Shown here piece by piece: positions 24,678 through 34,000 of a stretch of DNA of 64,000 nucleotides. Below the pieces are notes generated by a model. It had not been told where the DNA came from. It worked only from the letters and a program-made list of their open reading frames with translations, and ran no database searches. The DNA is from Alkalihalobacillus sp. BA299 (lineage in GTDB: Bacteria; Bacillota; Bacilli; Bacillales; Bacillaceae_F), in contig NZ_JAFLJM010000014.1 in assembly GCF_017745675.1 (NCBI RefSeq), positions 62,001-126,000 of the forward strand, written 5' to 3'. Position 1 is the first letter of the stretch, and each line of letters opens with the position of its first letter. Made by a program: the position numbers and the translations under genes.

Positions 24678-25661
24678 TCATTTTTCATAATCCCTTTGAA
24701 ATTCTTTCCTCACTACTTCTAACATCAACTCATCCATTGTAATGTTTTGACGTTCGGCTCTTTTCTTTATTTCTGCTTTAAGGTCAGATGGTAGATATAA
24801 TTGTAAAACTTCTAAATCAGAATCGATTAAAACACCATTATGTCTTATGGATACATTTCCCTCAATTAAACTTTGTTGCAGCATGTTGATTTCATCCATA
24901 AATTCTTGTCGGTCAATTTCGATAAGAGTTGGTTTAATCTCGATTTCAATCATATCTTCTTCTTCAAATAATCGAATATTTAAAGGGCCAGCACTTTGAT
25001 AAAATAGATCAATGATTTTATAGGTAGTTGATTTTATTTGTCTAGGTTTCGTAAAACGGAATTTTGCATGACCTTTTTTCGTATTATATTTCCCTTCTTC
25101 TATAATGTAGGCAGGATTAAAACCTTCTGATTTTAGTTCATTTATTTCTACTGTTCTTCCATCTTCCGTAAGAGCTATGATTCCTTCATTACTGATTTCT
25201 TTTATCCTTGCAACTTTATTTAATTTAGAATTAAAAAACAATTGAAATAAGCAATACCCAGTTTCCTTTGAATAAAACGATTTCTTCTCATATTTCTTCT
25301 GCTTAGAATAATTCTCTATAAACCGCTTTACTTCATCATCAGCTATAAAGTACATATCGCGCCCTTTATAAGATTGTAACGTAGCTTCTAGTTCACCACT
25401 ATTTATATACTTTAATACTGTGGTTTGCGAAACACCTAATTCTTTAGCAACCTCTCCAGTAGTTTTACCTGGTTTCTTTTCAACTAAAGTATCTACATTA
25501 ATATCCTCTTCATAAAAGAAATATTGCCCATCCCAATGCCAAGTATCTTTATTAAAAGGTACAATCTTATTTTGCTTAATATAGTTATATACTGTATGTT
25601 CTGTAACCTCTAATAGTTTGGCTACATCACCTGTCGTTAGCCTTTTTTTATCACTTTCCAT
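24678..25661 (-). CDS. Double-HTH + RHH DNA-binding protein
   Basis: A 327-aa protein. Two MerR/excisionase-type helix-turn-helix units (TTGDVAKLLEVTEHTVYNYI, about residues 8-27, and TTGEVAKELGVSQTTVLKYI, about 67-86), each followed by an aromatic-rich wing, a central strand-rich region, and a C-terminal ribbon-helix-helix (LQLYLPSDLKAEIKKRAERQ). Start at 25661, eight bases after GGAGG. Three DNA-binding modules in one protein are unusual. It lies next to the AGGTTTACC cluster, so it is a candidate ligand of it. Confidence 0.65.
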   Translation of the reverse strand: MESDKKRLTTGDVAKLLEVTEHTVYNYIKQNKIVPFNKDTWHWDGQYFFYEEDINVDTLVEKKPGKTTGEVAKELGVSQTTVLKYINSGELEATLQSYKGRDMYFIADDEVKRFIENYSKQKKYEKKSFYSKETGYCLFQLFFNSKLNKVARIKEISNEGIIALTEDGRTVEINELKSEGFNPAYIIEEGKYNTKKGHAKFRFTKPRQIKSTTYKIIDLFYQSAGPLNIRLFEEEDMIEIEIKPTLIEIDRQEFMDEINMLQQSLIEGNVSIRHNGVLIDSDLEVLQLYLPSDLKAEIKKRAERQNITMDELMLEVVRKEFQRDYEK

Positions 25662-25666
25662 GTTTA

Positions 25667-25900
25667 TTACCTCCAATTCGTGCGAGAAGATTTATGGTCT
25701 TCCACCATCTCTTTGATAGTAGATAGAGGTTCTCCAGATAAAGGTTTAATTTCAGACAGCAACCTCTTTTTTTCTTTCAGTAGTTGCCTTAAAACCTCTG
25801 GGTGTTCCTTCTGAATTTCGATTTGACTCTCAACGTGAATATATTTTTCATATAATTCAACTAAGCGGTCCATTGCTTCATAGTAAGTCAACAATTTCAT
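25667..25900 (-). CDS. Small helical protein (77 aa)
   Basis: A 77-aa charged helical protein that probably forms a short coiled coil (EIQKEHPEVLRQLLKEKKRLLSEI). It is five bases upstream of the HTH/RHH gene and cotranscribed with it. Not recognised. Confidence 0.5.
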   Translation of the reverse strand: MKLLTYYEAMDRLVELYEKYIHVESQIEIQKEHPEVLRQLLKEKKRLLSEIKPLSGEPLSTIKEMVEDHKSSRTNWR

Positions 25901-25958
25901 GGTTTCTCTCTCTTCCTCTTGAATAAAGATTGCACTTCACTAATGATGCGCTCTTTTT

Positions 25959-26303
25959 TTATCTAATAAATCTCATATCACTGGCATAGAAAATCCCTCT
26001 ACTTTTACCAAAGTCAACCCAATAGGCAATGGGATTGCTTTTTTTCTCAATTTCAACAATTGTTCCTTTTTTGCCGATAAATTCAGATACATATAATTCA
26101 TCACTAGGATCTACTTTATTTTTAGTGCGTATAATTTCAACAAAATCCTTCACTTGAAATTGTTCATCTAAACTATCAAGTTGAATTACGACTTCATCTA
26201 CCTCAATATTTTCTCTCTCTGGCTCTTTTGCCTTTTCGGTAGGTTCCTTTGGTTCAATGTTCATAGAGAAAATATCAAGCTGTTTAACGTTTTTCTTTTC
26301 CAT
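25959..26303 (-). CDS. Protein with N-terminal clamp-binding-type motif
   Basis: A 114-aa protein with KQLDIF at residues 7-12, matching the QL(S/D)xF sliding-clamp consensus, then an acidic Glu/Pro linker and a C-terminal strand-rich SH3/KOW-like domain (GKKGTIVEIEKKSNPIAYWV). This is the mirror image of the C-terminal motifs elsewhere in the window. Function unknown. Confidence 0.55.
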   Translation of the reverse strand: MEKKNVKQLDIFSMNIEPKEPTEKAKEPERENIEVDEVVIQLDSLDEQFQVKDFVEIIRTKNKVDPSDELYVSEFIGKKGTIVEIEKKSNPIAYWVDFGKSRGIFYASDMRFIR

Positions 26304-26306
26304 TAA

Positions 26307-26543
26307 CTAATCTCCCAATTTAAAGGCACGGATTATTTTCATTTTTGTATTTGGTGGTACAATAATACGATTATTTTCATTAAATGAATAATCGACTAGA
26401 GGATAGATGAAATAAGTGGTTAAATGGTCATATTCACTTGATTCTTCGAAAATTTCAGCAGCATTATCTAAAGACTCCGCTTTAATAACAGAATGGAAGT
26501 AATCAGCATTATCCGTTCTTTTTATTACTAAAAACTTTTTCAT
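26307..26543 (-). CDS. Small hypothetical protein (78 aa)
   Basis: Soluble 78-aa protein with a ferredoxin-like strand/helix pattern (FLVIKRTDNADYFHSVIKAESL). Behind GGAGAG. A terminator overlapping a possible 13-codon leader ORF lies directly upstream (26575-26640). Not recognised. Confidence 0.5.
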   Translation of the reverse strand: MKKFLVIKRTDNADYFHSVIKAESLDNAAEIFEESSEYDHLTTYFIYPLVDYSFNENNRIIVPPNTKMKIIRAFKLGD

Positions 26544-26574
26544 TTTGCGCTCTCCTTTACGATGTTATTTTGAC

Positions 26575-26640
26575 AAAAAGACCAATGCTTAATTGGTCTT
26601 AGATAAGTTAATCATCATACTTTTGTTCACGTTAACTTCC
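26575..26640 (-). promoter_or_regulatory. Leader ORF overlapping a terminator
   Basis: On the minus strand GGAAG, then GTG opening a 13-codon ORF (MNKSMMINLSKTN). Its last codons form the left arm of AAGACCAATTAAGCATTGGTCTTTTT. This layout, a translated peptide inside an intrinsic terminator, is that of an attenuator; function is inferred. Confidence 0.4.
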
Positions 26641-26665
26641 TTTGAAATCTTTAAAAGCAGTTCTA

Positions 26666-27004
26666 TTACGCCCCTTCAGCCGGACTCACAGTTATATGTA
26701 CTTCTTCATTTAACTCAATACTTCTCAATACAAGGTTGTTAAATTCATCAAGGATTTGTGCTAATGTAAAAGCTTTATCTTTTGAGGTAGATACAACTTC
26801 TATTGGTTTTTCATCATTAACAACCACATTAAACTTCATCATTTTAGCCTGGGATCTTCCTTCACCTACAGGTTCGTGTTCCCCGCCTTCTGAAAAACAC
26901 TGTTCACAAGTATAGGTAATAGAATCATCAAAAAGCGAACCCATTTTAATCAGTACTTCTGCATCAAATTCCTTTTGACATACATTACACATTTCTTTTT
27001 TCAT
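26666..27004 (-). CDS. Zinc-ribbon protein (112 aa)
   Basis: Start at 27004 behind AGGAGAGG. CNVC near residue 5 and CEQC near residue 34 form a four-Cys zinc site, followed by a soluble alpha/beta domain. First gene of the minus-strand unit facing the recombinase. Family not recognised. Confidence 0.6.
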   Translation of the reverse strand: MKKEMCNVCQKEFDAEVLIKMGSLFDDSITYTCEQCFSEGGEHEPVGEGRSQAKMMKFNVVVNDEKPIEVVSTSKDKAFTLAQILDEFNNLVLRSIELNEEVHITVSPAEGA

Positions 27005-27082
27005 AAATAGTCCTCTCCTTTTCATTTTACCAACTAAGAAATCTTTTGTTAAGTTATTACATTATAACAATAGTATTACTAA

Positions 27083-27108
27083 CTATGTTTATGTTAACAT
27101 AAACATAG
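27083..27108. promoter_or_regulatory. 26-bp perfect palindrome (operator candidate)
   Basis: CTATGTTTATGTT and its exact reverse complement, without a spacer, in the divergent region between the zinc-ribbon gene and the recombinase. A dimeric repressor or recombinase-accessory site is likely; the binding protein is unknown. Confidence 0.65.
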
Positions 27109-27286
27109 ACAATTTACTAACTTTTTATAAAGTTGTATACGTTAATAGGATAATGGAAGAATAAAGTATTCTTACAGTTGACCACACAACTATCCTAACC
27201 TTCATGTATAATAAGTTTTAGAGAAATTAGTTATGTTTACTAACTTTATGATGATTAACTTATTACTAAATGAAAGGAGAATAACT

Positions 27287-28450
27287 ATGTCTTTAATAAT
27301 AAGTTCATCAAATTTACAAAGAGATACAAAAGACTTTGAAAAGATTATTTCAAAGTTAGATAGCAATAAAACAGAAGTAATAAATAAGCTATCTAAAAAC
27401 AATCGGTTCGAAGAACTGCAATATGAAAAAGAAGAAAATGAAAAAGAAGGTTACCCTTCTTTCCAGTGGTTCTCAGATATTGAATTAATTTATTATTTCG
27501 TACATAGACCTAAAGATACCGATGAAAAGAAAAACAGAAATAGAGATACTCGGAAGGATTACATTCGTGAGTTGCTACAATTTTACAAAAGGATTAATGA
27601 ATTTTCGGATGAAATTCGTTCTGACGTAAATGATTATCAAGAAACCTCATTATTTAAGTTATTACGAAAAAGACACATAAGGAGATACCAAGAGTGGTTG
27701 AAAAATGCACCCTTAGGAAGAAACGGAGGAAAATACTCTGCAGCTACATTAAGTTGGAAAACGGTTGTTATAAAATCTTTTTTAATATGGTTGTATAGAG
27801 AGGGATATTTGAATGAAGATGTGACACTTGATTTAGCAAGTACGAATTTAAGAGAATGGGATCGACCCAATCGTGAACTTTCTTATGATCAAGTTTCTCA
27901 ACTTCTCGATTATTATAAATCACACACGATTAATTACGCTTTGTTATCTGTCCTTGCAACGACTGGAGCCCGTGTCGCTGAGATTGCTAACAGCAAGTTT
28001 TCCGATTTATATTATGACGCTTATAACGGTAAGTATTGGTTAAAGGTGATTGGTAAAGGAAATAAACCAAGAGAACTTTTAATTTTCAATAATGTCTTTG
28101 AACGGATAATCGCTTTTAGAAAGCGAAGAGGGTTAAACACGGTCTTAAATCATACTGATCACAGTCCTCTTTTTACTACCAATAAAATGAAACCTTATTC
28201 ACCTAAATACTTATCTAACTATATAACTGATATTATAGAAAAAACAAATGTTATAAAGCATTCTGGTAAAATCGGGCCACACCATTTTAGGCATTACTTT
28301 GCTATATATAGTGCTCAAAATGGAGCTGATATATTTAGAATCCAACAAACTCTCGGTCATGAATCAATTGAAACAACAAAAGTGTATTTAGAACGTTACA
28401 TGAAAAAAGAAAATAATGTTGCTTTATTGTGGGATGAATCAAAATTTTAA
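27287..28450 (+). CDS. Tyrosine recombinase (integrase/Xer-like)
   Basis: Start at 27287 behind GAAAGGAG. A 387-aa protein with an N-terminal SAM-like core-binding region (about residues 45-190) and a C-terminal catalytic domain: TTGARVAEIAN (Arg I), GKGNKPREL (Lys), HHFRHYFAIYSAQ (His-x-x-Arg), LGHES (His) and TTKVYLERY (Tyr nucleophile). All catalytic residues are present. On a plasmid it may resolve multimers or catalyse integration; no attachment site pair is evident. The palindrome at 27083 lies upstream. Confidence 0.88.
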   Translation: MSLIISSSNLQRDTKDFEKIISKLDSNKTEVINKLSKNNRFEELQYEKEENEKEGYPSFQWFSDIELIYYFVHRPKDTDEKKNRNRDTRKDYIRELLQFYKRINEFSDEIRSDVNDYQETSLFKLLRKRHIRRYQEWLKNAPLGRNGGKYSAATLSWKTVVIKSFLIWLYREGYLNEDVTLDLASTNLREWDRPNRELSYDQVSQLLDYYKSHTINYALLSVLATTGARVAEIANSKFSDLYYDAYNGKYWLKVIGKGNKPRELLIFNNVFERIIAFRKRRGLNTVLNHTDHSPLFTTNKMKPYSPKYLSNYITDIIEKTNVIKHSGKIGPHHFRHYFAIYSAQNGADIFRIQQTLGHESIETTKVYLERYMKKENNVALLWDESKF

Positions 28451-28549
28451 TTTAATTTTTTGAATAAAATAGGAAATTATTCCAGCACAAGTTTTATCCA
28501 AATTAGTGAAAATAGAAAAAAGAAGAGAAATGAATAGGGCGTGTTTTAA

Positions 28550-29002
28550 ATGGACATTCAAGAGAATTCTGTTCTAATTCTCGATACTCAAAACAATTTT
28601 GACGAACATTCCCTAGATAACGACGAGTTAAAAATAATAGGGATTGAAAATAATTATGATGAAAGCTTAAATATATTAGAAAAAAGCCAACCTGAAATTT
28701 TGGTTAAGGTAATTAATGATGAAGATGGACTTACATTAACCGATACACTAAATTATGTACACGATGTAAAGAAAATTTCTGAAGACACTCAGCTTTGTGT
28801 AGTAAATGTAGAAAGTGAAATAGACAAGATTCATCAACTTATTAGTGCAGGTGTTACTGGATTACATGATGGCAAAAGTGATCCACTTATAGATGCGTTA
28901 AAAATTATGAAACAATATAAATCATATCTTAGTACTGTGTATCAAAAAGTATTACTGGAATCGTACCGGAAAATACCTGGTTCAAACAGAAACGCGAATT
29001 AA
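28550..29002 (+). CDS. Degenerate receiver domain (N-terminal part of split regulator)
   Basis: A 150-aa protein with a receiver-like strand/helix pattern (VLILDTQN at the N terminus, then GVTGLHDG near residue 104). The usual phosphoacceptor Asp is not evident (PEILVKVI at that position) and the conserved Lys is not seen. It is followed in the same frame, after a single TAA, by an LuxR-type HTH. Together they equal a NarL-type regulator of normal length. Confidence 0.6.
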   Translation: MDIQENSVLILDTQNNFDEHSLDNDELKIIGIENNYDESLNILEKSQPEILVKVINDEDGLTLTDTLNYVHDVKKISEDTQLCVVNVESEIDKIHQLISAGVTGLHDGKSDPLIDALKIMKQYKSYLSTVYQKVLLESYRKIPGSNRNAN

Positions 29003-29233
29003 ATGTTAAATAAGGAAGTTGCAAAAAAACATCTATTATCAAATAGAGAAATTGAAGTCCTTGAAGATTTGATAACATATGGTGGTAGTTATGATGAGAT
29101 TTCTAAAAGGTTGTTTATTTCTCCAAGAACTTTAAAAAATCATATGAGTAAAATAATGTTAAAGCTGAATGCTGATAACCGTACAGCTATTATCCCCATT
29201 TCAATTAAAATTGGAATTATAACCATTGACTAG
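29003..29233 (+). CDS. LuxR-type HTH (C-terminal part of split regulator)
   Basis: A 76-aa protein: LSNREIEVLEDLITYGGSYDEISKRLFISPRTLKNHMSKIMLKL is a complete LuxR/GerE helix-turn-helix. The ATG follows the preceding stop directly (TAAATG) in the same reading frame, with no clear ribosome site, so expression would need coupling or readthrough. LuxR-only proteins such as GerE do exist, so independent function is possible. Confidence 0.65.
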   Translation: MLNKEVAKKHLLSNREIEVLEDLITYGGSYDEISKRLFISPRTLKNHMSKIMLKLNADNRTAIIPISIKIGIITID

Positions 29234-29274
29234 CCCTTTTCTGCTGACTAAACATTAGTCAGTTTTTATTTTCA

Positions 29275-29304
29275 TTGAAAAAGGAACATACATTCGTATA
29301 TAAT
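29275..29304 (+). promoter_or_regulatory. SOS (LexA) box and promoter of yolD
   Basis: TTGAAA (29275-29280), 18-bp spacer, TATAAT (29299-29304). The spacer holds GGAACATACATTCG (29283-29296), one base in the core off the Gram-positive LexA consensus CGAACATATGTTCG. Damage-inducible expression is inferred. Confidence 0.75.
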
Positions 29305-29338
29305 ATTGAATAATAAAATAATGAATGGTGTGTTGTTC

Positions 29339-29671
29339 ATGTTTAAAGATCGTGGAATTGTAAAATGGCAACCGGCAGCATTTCTACCTGAACATAAAAG
29401 GATGCTAAAAGAAGTAGAAAAGGAACAAAATCGTAAACCTCGTGTAGAATTGGATATTCAAAAATTAGAAGAAATGAATGAAATCGTTTGTGAAGCGATG
29501 GAAAATAACAGTGAACTCTGTTTAGTTTACTACAAGAATGGGGAGCATAAAATCTTAATCGGTCATATACACTACTTAGATCCTATAAAGAAAGAATTTA
29601 GAGTCCTGGATAAATTTGAAGAAAAGTACATATTAAAAATGAGAGATATTATTGATATTAGATTTAATTAA
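29339..29671 (+). CDS. yolD: YolD-like protein
   Basis: A 110-aa protein. RGIVKWQPAAFLPEH at the N terminus is the YolD family signature, followed by a helix and a strand-rich region. YolD proteins accompany or precede UvrX-type (Y-family) polymerases in Bacillus and are LexA-controlled. Here no polymerase follows: a terminator (29668-29700) ends the unit. The LexA-type promoter upstream fits the family. Confidence 0.85.
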   Translation: MFKDRGIVKWQPAAFLPEHKRMLKEVEKEQNRKPRVELDIQKLEEMNEIVCEAMENNSELCLVYYKNGEHKILIGHIHYLDPIKKEFRVLDKFEEKYILKMRDIIDIRFN

Positions 29672-29700
29672 AGGAGCATCATTAACCGATGCTCCTTTAA
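29668..29700. terminator. Intrinsic terminator after yolD
   Basis: AAAGGAGCATC/GATGCTCCTTT hairpin with AT tails, shared by convergent units. Confidence 0.8.
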
Positions 29701-29727
29701 TTAAAGTCTAAATAGTGCTTTATACTT

Positions 29728-30126
29728 TCAATCTCTCGAAACCTTATGTTTATTGTGTTGCCATTCAGCTAACCACTCGTTGTAATCCTTAATATATTGT
29801 TTTACCTCTGCTACTAACTCTGGAGGTGCATTTTCCGCTAAGTGTATTTCGTGGTTTCTGTCATAGTAAAAGTGTTCAGAATCCATAAAAGCAGGCGTTT
29901 CATTACGTATTAATATTGGCTCTTTACGTGGTACGATTTGTTGTAAAAAACCGTGAAAGATTACTATGTATAAGTGTAAGCCAATGGTTATCCCTGTTAC
30001 TTTCAAAACGGTTAATATAGTACCTAACGTATAAGGGTCATCGTTTAGAAACATAAAATAAAATACGTTAGCTAGTACGGAATTAATAATAACGAAATAA
30101 TATGATGCCTTTTGTATCGGTGTCAT
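29728..30126 (-). CDS. Membrane protein (132 aa)
   Basis: Two hydrophobic helices in the first 65 residues (about 8-30 and 38-62), then a soluble acidic C-terminal domain of about 65 residues with HLAENAPPELVAEVKQYI. Downstream of, and probably cotranscribed with, the 30140 gene. Function unknown. Confidence 0.5.
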   Translation of the reverse strand: MTPIQKASYYFVIINSVLANVFYFMFLNDDPYTLGTILTVLKVTGITIGLHLYIVIFHGFLQQIVPRKEPILIRNETPAFMDSEHFYYDRNHEIHLAENAPPELVAEVKQYIKDYNEWLAEWQHNKHKVSRD

Positions 30127-30139
30127 ATCGCCACCCCCG

Positions 30140-30826
30140 TTAATTATTCATTATTATAAGTGATTGTTCTTTTTTATCCGCAAAAAACTGAGCAATAAAC
30201 GCTATAAAGTTATTTTTTTCGATTATATCTTTATCCCATTTGTTAATAGAGTTATATTTTACTTGTTCATCGTTTATTAGCAAGTCATATATGTTATGGA
30301 CGTAAATTATGCCCCAGTCCCTAGGATCTACTTGCATAGTTGGAAGGTCAAACTGCGTTCTAATTTCATCTAAATACTGCATAGTTAAATTTTTAGCACC
30401 GTAAAACTTTGTTATTACGTACTCAAAGTCTTCTATGCTTATTCCTACGATATTACCAAACTCTTCACTATTTTTTAATATCTGTTCTAAATACCATAAT
30501 ACAAAGGCTTGCGTATAGTACGCACATAAATGACCGTTCTTTAAATCTGATTCTTTTACGGCAGTTAAATAGTATTCACCGTTTTCATTCGCAATAAATA
30601 CCTCTTCAAACAGTTCTTTAGGTACAATATATAACCAATACGCTACAAAACGTAATTGATTATCATCTAGGTTAAGTCCGTTTACTGTTGGTAAAAAAGC
30701 GTTTAAAAAGTCAGAATGTACGTGGTCCTCTTTTTTATATATTAACGGTTTAAATACGGATTTAAATTTGCCCCGTGTTAAAAACGTTTTGAATAACCCG
30801 TGTTGCATAATCCCACGTTTACCCAT
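30140..30826 (-). CDS. Hypothetical protein (228 aa)
   Basis: Start at 30826 (MGKRGIMQHG) behind GGAGGG. Helical soluble protein rich in aromatic residues (AYYTQAFVLWYLEQIL). No family recognised. It begins a two-gene unit with the membrane protein at 29728. Confidence 0.5.
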   Translation of the reverse strand: MGKRGIMQHGLFKTFLTRGKFKSVFKPLIYKKEDHVHSDFLNAFLPTVNGLNLDDNQLRFVAYWLYIVPKELFEEVFIANENGEYYLTAVKESDLKNGHLCAYYTQAFVLWYLEQILKNSEEFGNIVGISIEDFEYVITKFYGAKNLTMQYLDEIRTQFDLPTMQVDPRDWGIIYVHNIYDLLINDEQVKYNSINKWDKDIIEKNNFIAFIAQFFADKKEQSLIIMNN

Positions 30827-30980
30827 ATAAATCCCTCCATAAGAAATTGTTACTATAATTATATCAAATATTTCCAAATAGTAGTTTAATACTGTTTAAC
30901 CTCGTGTACTGTCGATATATTCAGTTACACAAAATAATTAATTTGTGATGTCAACAGTTGGAAAGAAATCGTTAATATAA

Positions 30981-31009
30981 AAAACCGACCACAGAGTATG
31001 TGTCGGTTT
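30981..31009 (-). terminator. Terminator of the Type III R-M operon
   Basis: AAACCGACCACA/TGTGTCGGTTT hairpin with T-run on the minus strand, 30 bp after the Res stop. Confidence 0.75.
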
Positions 31010-31039
31010 CTAGCAAAAAAATAATTAGACTATTATCAA

Positions 31040-34000
31040 TTACAACTTACCCATAATATTTAGTAAGCTTTGGTAACTGTCTACATCATGGTATTTAACT
31101 TTACTTGTCGATATTTGATTAAAGAGTCGCTTTGCACATGCAATTTTAGCTTGCTCAATTGGACGAAGATTGAGACTTTCCATAGTCCCCTTTGTCTCAG
31201 CAATAAAATATATGTGTTTGACAGACCCTTTATTGAAAGCAATTGCCCAGTCTGGTGAGTAGCTACCTACAGGCGTAGGAATTGCAAAACCTTTTGGCAA
31301 TTTTGCATACACACAAACTTCTTCAGCCATATCCATATCTTCGGCAAAACGTCGTTCTACACTTTTTTCTGCCAATCCGTCGGTAAAAACAAAATCCTGA
31401 ACATGTTTTTTTGCTCGGAACGCTTTTGTAAAATCAACAGAACCTTTACCAGCTGTAAAAATACTACTGTCATACTGCTTTTCAATTTGGTCGTAGGAAA
31501 TATGTTCAACTATCATTGTAGCCTTTTGTTCTTTTATCAACCGAATGGCTTTGGTGATAAATTCTTCTGGATTATGTTTAAACATTGCAAATATATGATT
31601 TTGAATACCAGACAAAATTTTAACAATTGTGCGTCGGGTAAGGGTAGTTCCTTCAGCAATTTTTCCTACCAAGTCATATTTGATTTGGCTTGTCTCTGCG
31701 TGTCGAAGGGTTTCTGTTCTTGTATTATCTTGATTGAAACTATCTCCACGACCAACTGCATTTTCATCTAAATCGGCAACTTGCTGACCAGAAATTACCG
31801 TGTATTGGAGTTTGGTGACAAACATTTTTTCGTTAATGTGTTTGATAGCTTTCTGAATCAGTTCTTCACTTTCAAATTCTACAGTATAAGCGTACTGATG
31901 GTTAATATATCCCCATAATGTTTGAAATTCCTTTTTAAAAAAATTGTCATTAAGGGGGTTTTCTTCAATCTTAGTATTATGGCCATTATCTACCATTTCT
32001 TTTAAAACACTTTCATCAAAAACACTTTGTATTAAAGTGTGCACACCTTCCCCTAAAGGTGTAAGTGTTTCAGGTAGAGGAGCTAGACAGTTATTTTCTA
32101 AATCATTTCGATAATCTTCAGTTACATTATCATTGTCGTCGATATAATCATTTTTAAGCAAATAACGGTAGATAGCCTTTGCATGTGTGACGTCTAGCAC
32201 CACAGGTTGTTCTTCGACAATAATTGTCTTACCTGTAAAATACTCCTGTGTTGCTTTAGAAGGACGATCATAAAGTGCTTCTTTTATGCCTGTTTGTAAA
32301 TCAGCTACGAAATTTCTATATCCTTCACTAGCAATAACAGTTAGTAAATTTATTGAATGTATAGAACTACCGCATTTTTCAAGATCCATACGTTCTCCAT
32401 TTTGATTGACACAAAGGCGCAGACCACGACCTACTTCTTGACGCTTTTGTGTCGGACTAATTCCTCCATGCTTTAATGTACAAATTTGGAAAACGTTAGG
32501 ATTATCCCAACCTTCGCGTAATGCAGAATGTGAAAAGATGAAACGAACAGGTTCTTTAAAGTCAAGAAGACGTTCTTTATTTTTTAGTATCAAATCATAG
32601 GCAGATATATCATCACTCTCGTCGCTGCCTCTTTTAGTAGGACTATCTACTTTACGTCCTTGTTTATCGATACTGAAATATCCCGTATGGGTTGCCTTTG
32701 GATCAATACTATTTAAATACCGGGAATATGGCGTATCTTCAAGGGTAATATAATTATTTAGAATACTTATATACTCTTGTTCAAACATTTCTCCGTATTC
32801 AGAGTTGACTTCTTCACCTTCCTCGTTATAGACACGATACTTGGCTACTTCATCAATAAAGAATAGGGAAAGTGTTTTAATTCCGAGTTCAAACAGTTGT
32901 TTTTCTTTTTCAAAATGGGAAATAATCGTTTCACGTATCTGAATACGACGCATATCCCTTTCTGATACATCTCCAACAACTTCACCTCGTGATATTACCT
33001 CTCCATTGGTGAAGGTTACTGTACCACGTACTGGATCAATTTCGCTGATATGGAACCCTCTGTACTGTTCCATATCATTAGATACCGAATAAAGGTTATC
33101 GTCAACACCAAGGATTCGAGTTTCACGGTTAATAGACTTTTGATATTTTATCTCCAACTCAATTCTGGCCATTGGAGGCTTGCTAGGAGATATAATAATA
33201 TTTTCAAGATACAAATATTTATCTGTACCTCGAAAATTTTTAACCTCAAATCCTTTAACTTCTATTTTTTTTACCAAACGTTTGTTGTAGGCATCTACTG
33301 CATCTAAAACATACACTAAATTATGCTGATGAGCATGTGTAGCAGAGTAATTTAAGCAAAATAAAGGATTGAAATTCTCCAAAGCCTTCTGGGTCTTATC
33401 CCCACCCATCTTTTGTGGCTCGTCCAAAATGAGTATTGGACGATTTGCTTTGATTACATCAATAGGTCTACGACTGCCGAATTCATCTAATTTTTCGTAT
33501 ATTCGACGTGCCTCTTTACTTCTAGCACCTTCTTTCATCGAAGTATTAAATGCCTGAATGTTGATTATCATAACATTTATTCCAGCATCGGAACTAAAAT
33601 GATCTAGTTCAGTAAGATTTTTACTGTTATAGATAAAGAAACGAGTCTTCTTACCGTAATGCTCCATAAAATGTTCTTGTGTGATTTCAAATGTCTTCTT
33701 TACACCTTCACGAATTGCAATAGAAGGAACAACTACAATAAATTTATTCCAACCGTATTTTTGATTTAATTCAAAGATAGTCTTTATGTAAACATAGGTT
33801 TTACCTGTTCCGGTCTCCATTTCTACATCTAAACTACATTTTCCTAGATGGCTAACTAAACTTTCTGACTGCTTTATGTTATTACGAGCCTGCATATTTC
33901 GAATATTTAAAAGCAATTGTTCACTTGATAAAGCAATACCAGAATTTTTAAATCCTGTTGTTTCATCTTCTTCTATCCCTTCTGGATCAGAAAACAAAGT

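Noticed and set aside
27287..28450. Integrase as evidence for a chromosomal prophage
   Set aside because: No att-like direct repeats, tRNA gene or structural phage genes are visible; the replicon at 57.5-59.2 kb argues for a plasmid.
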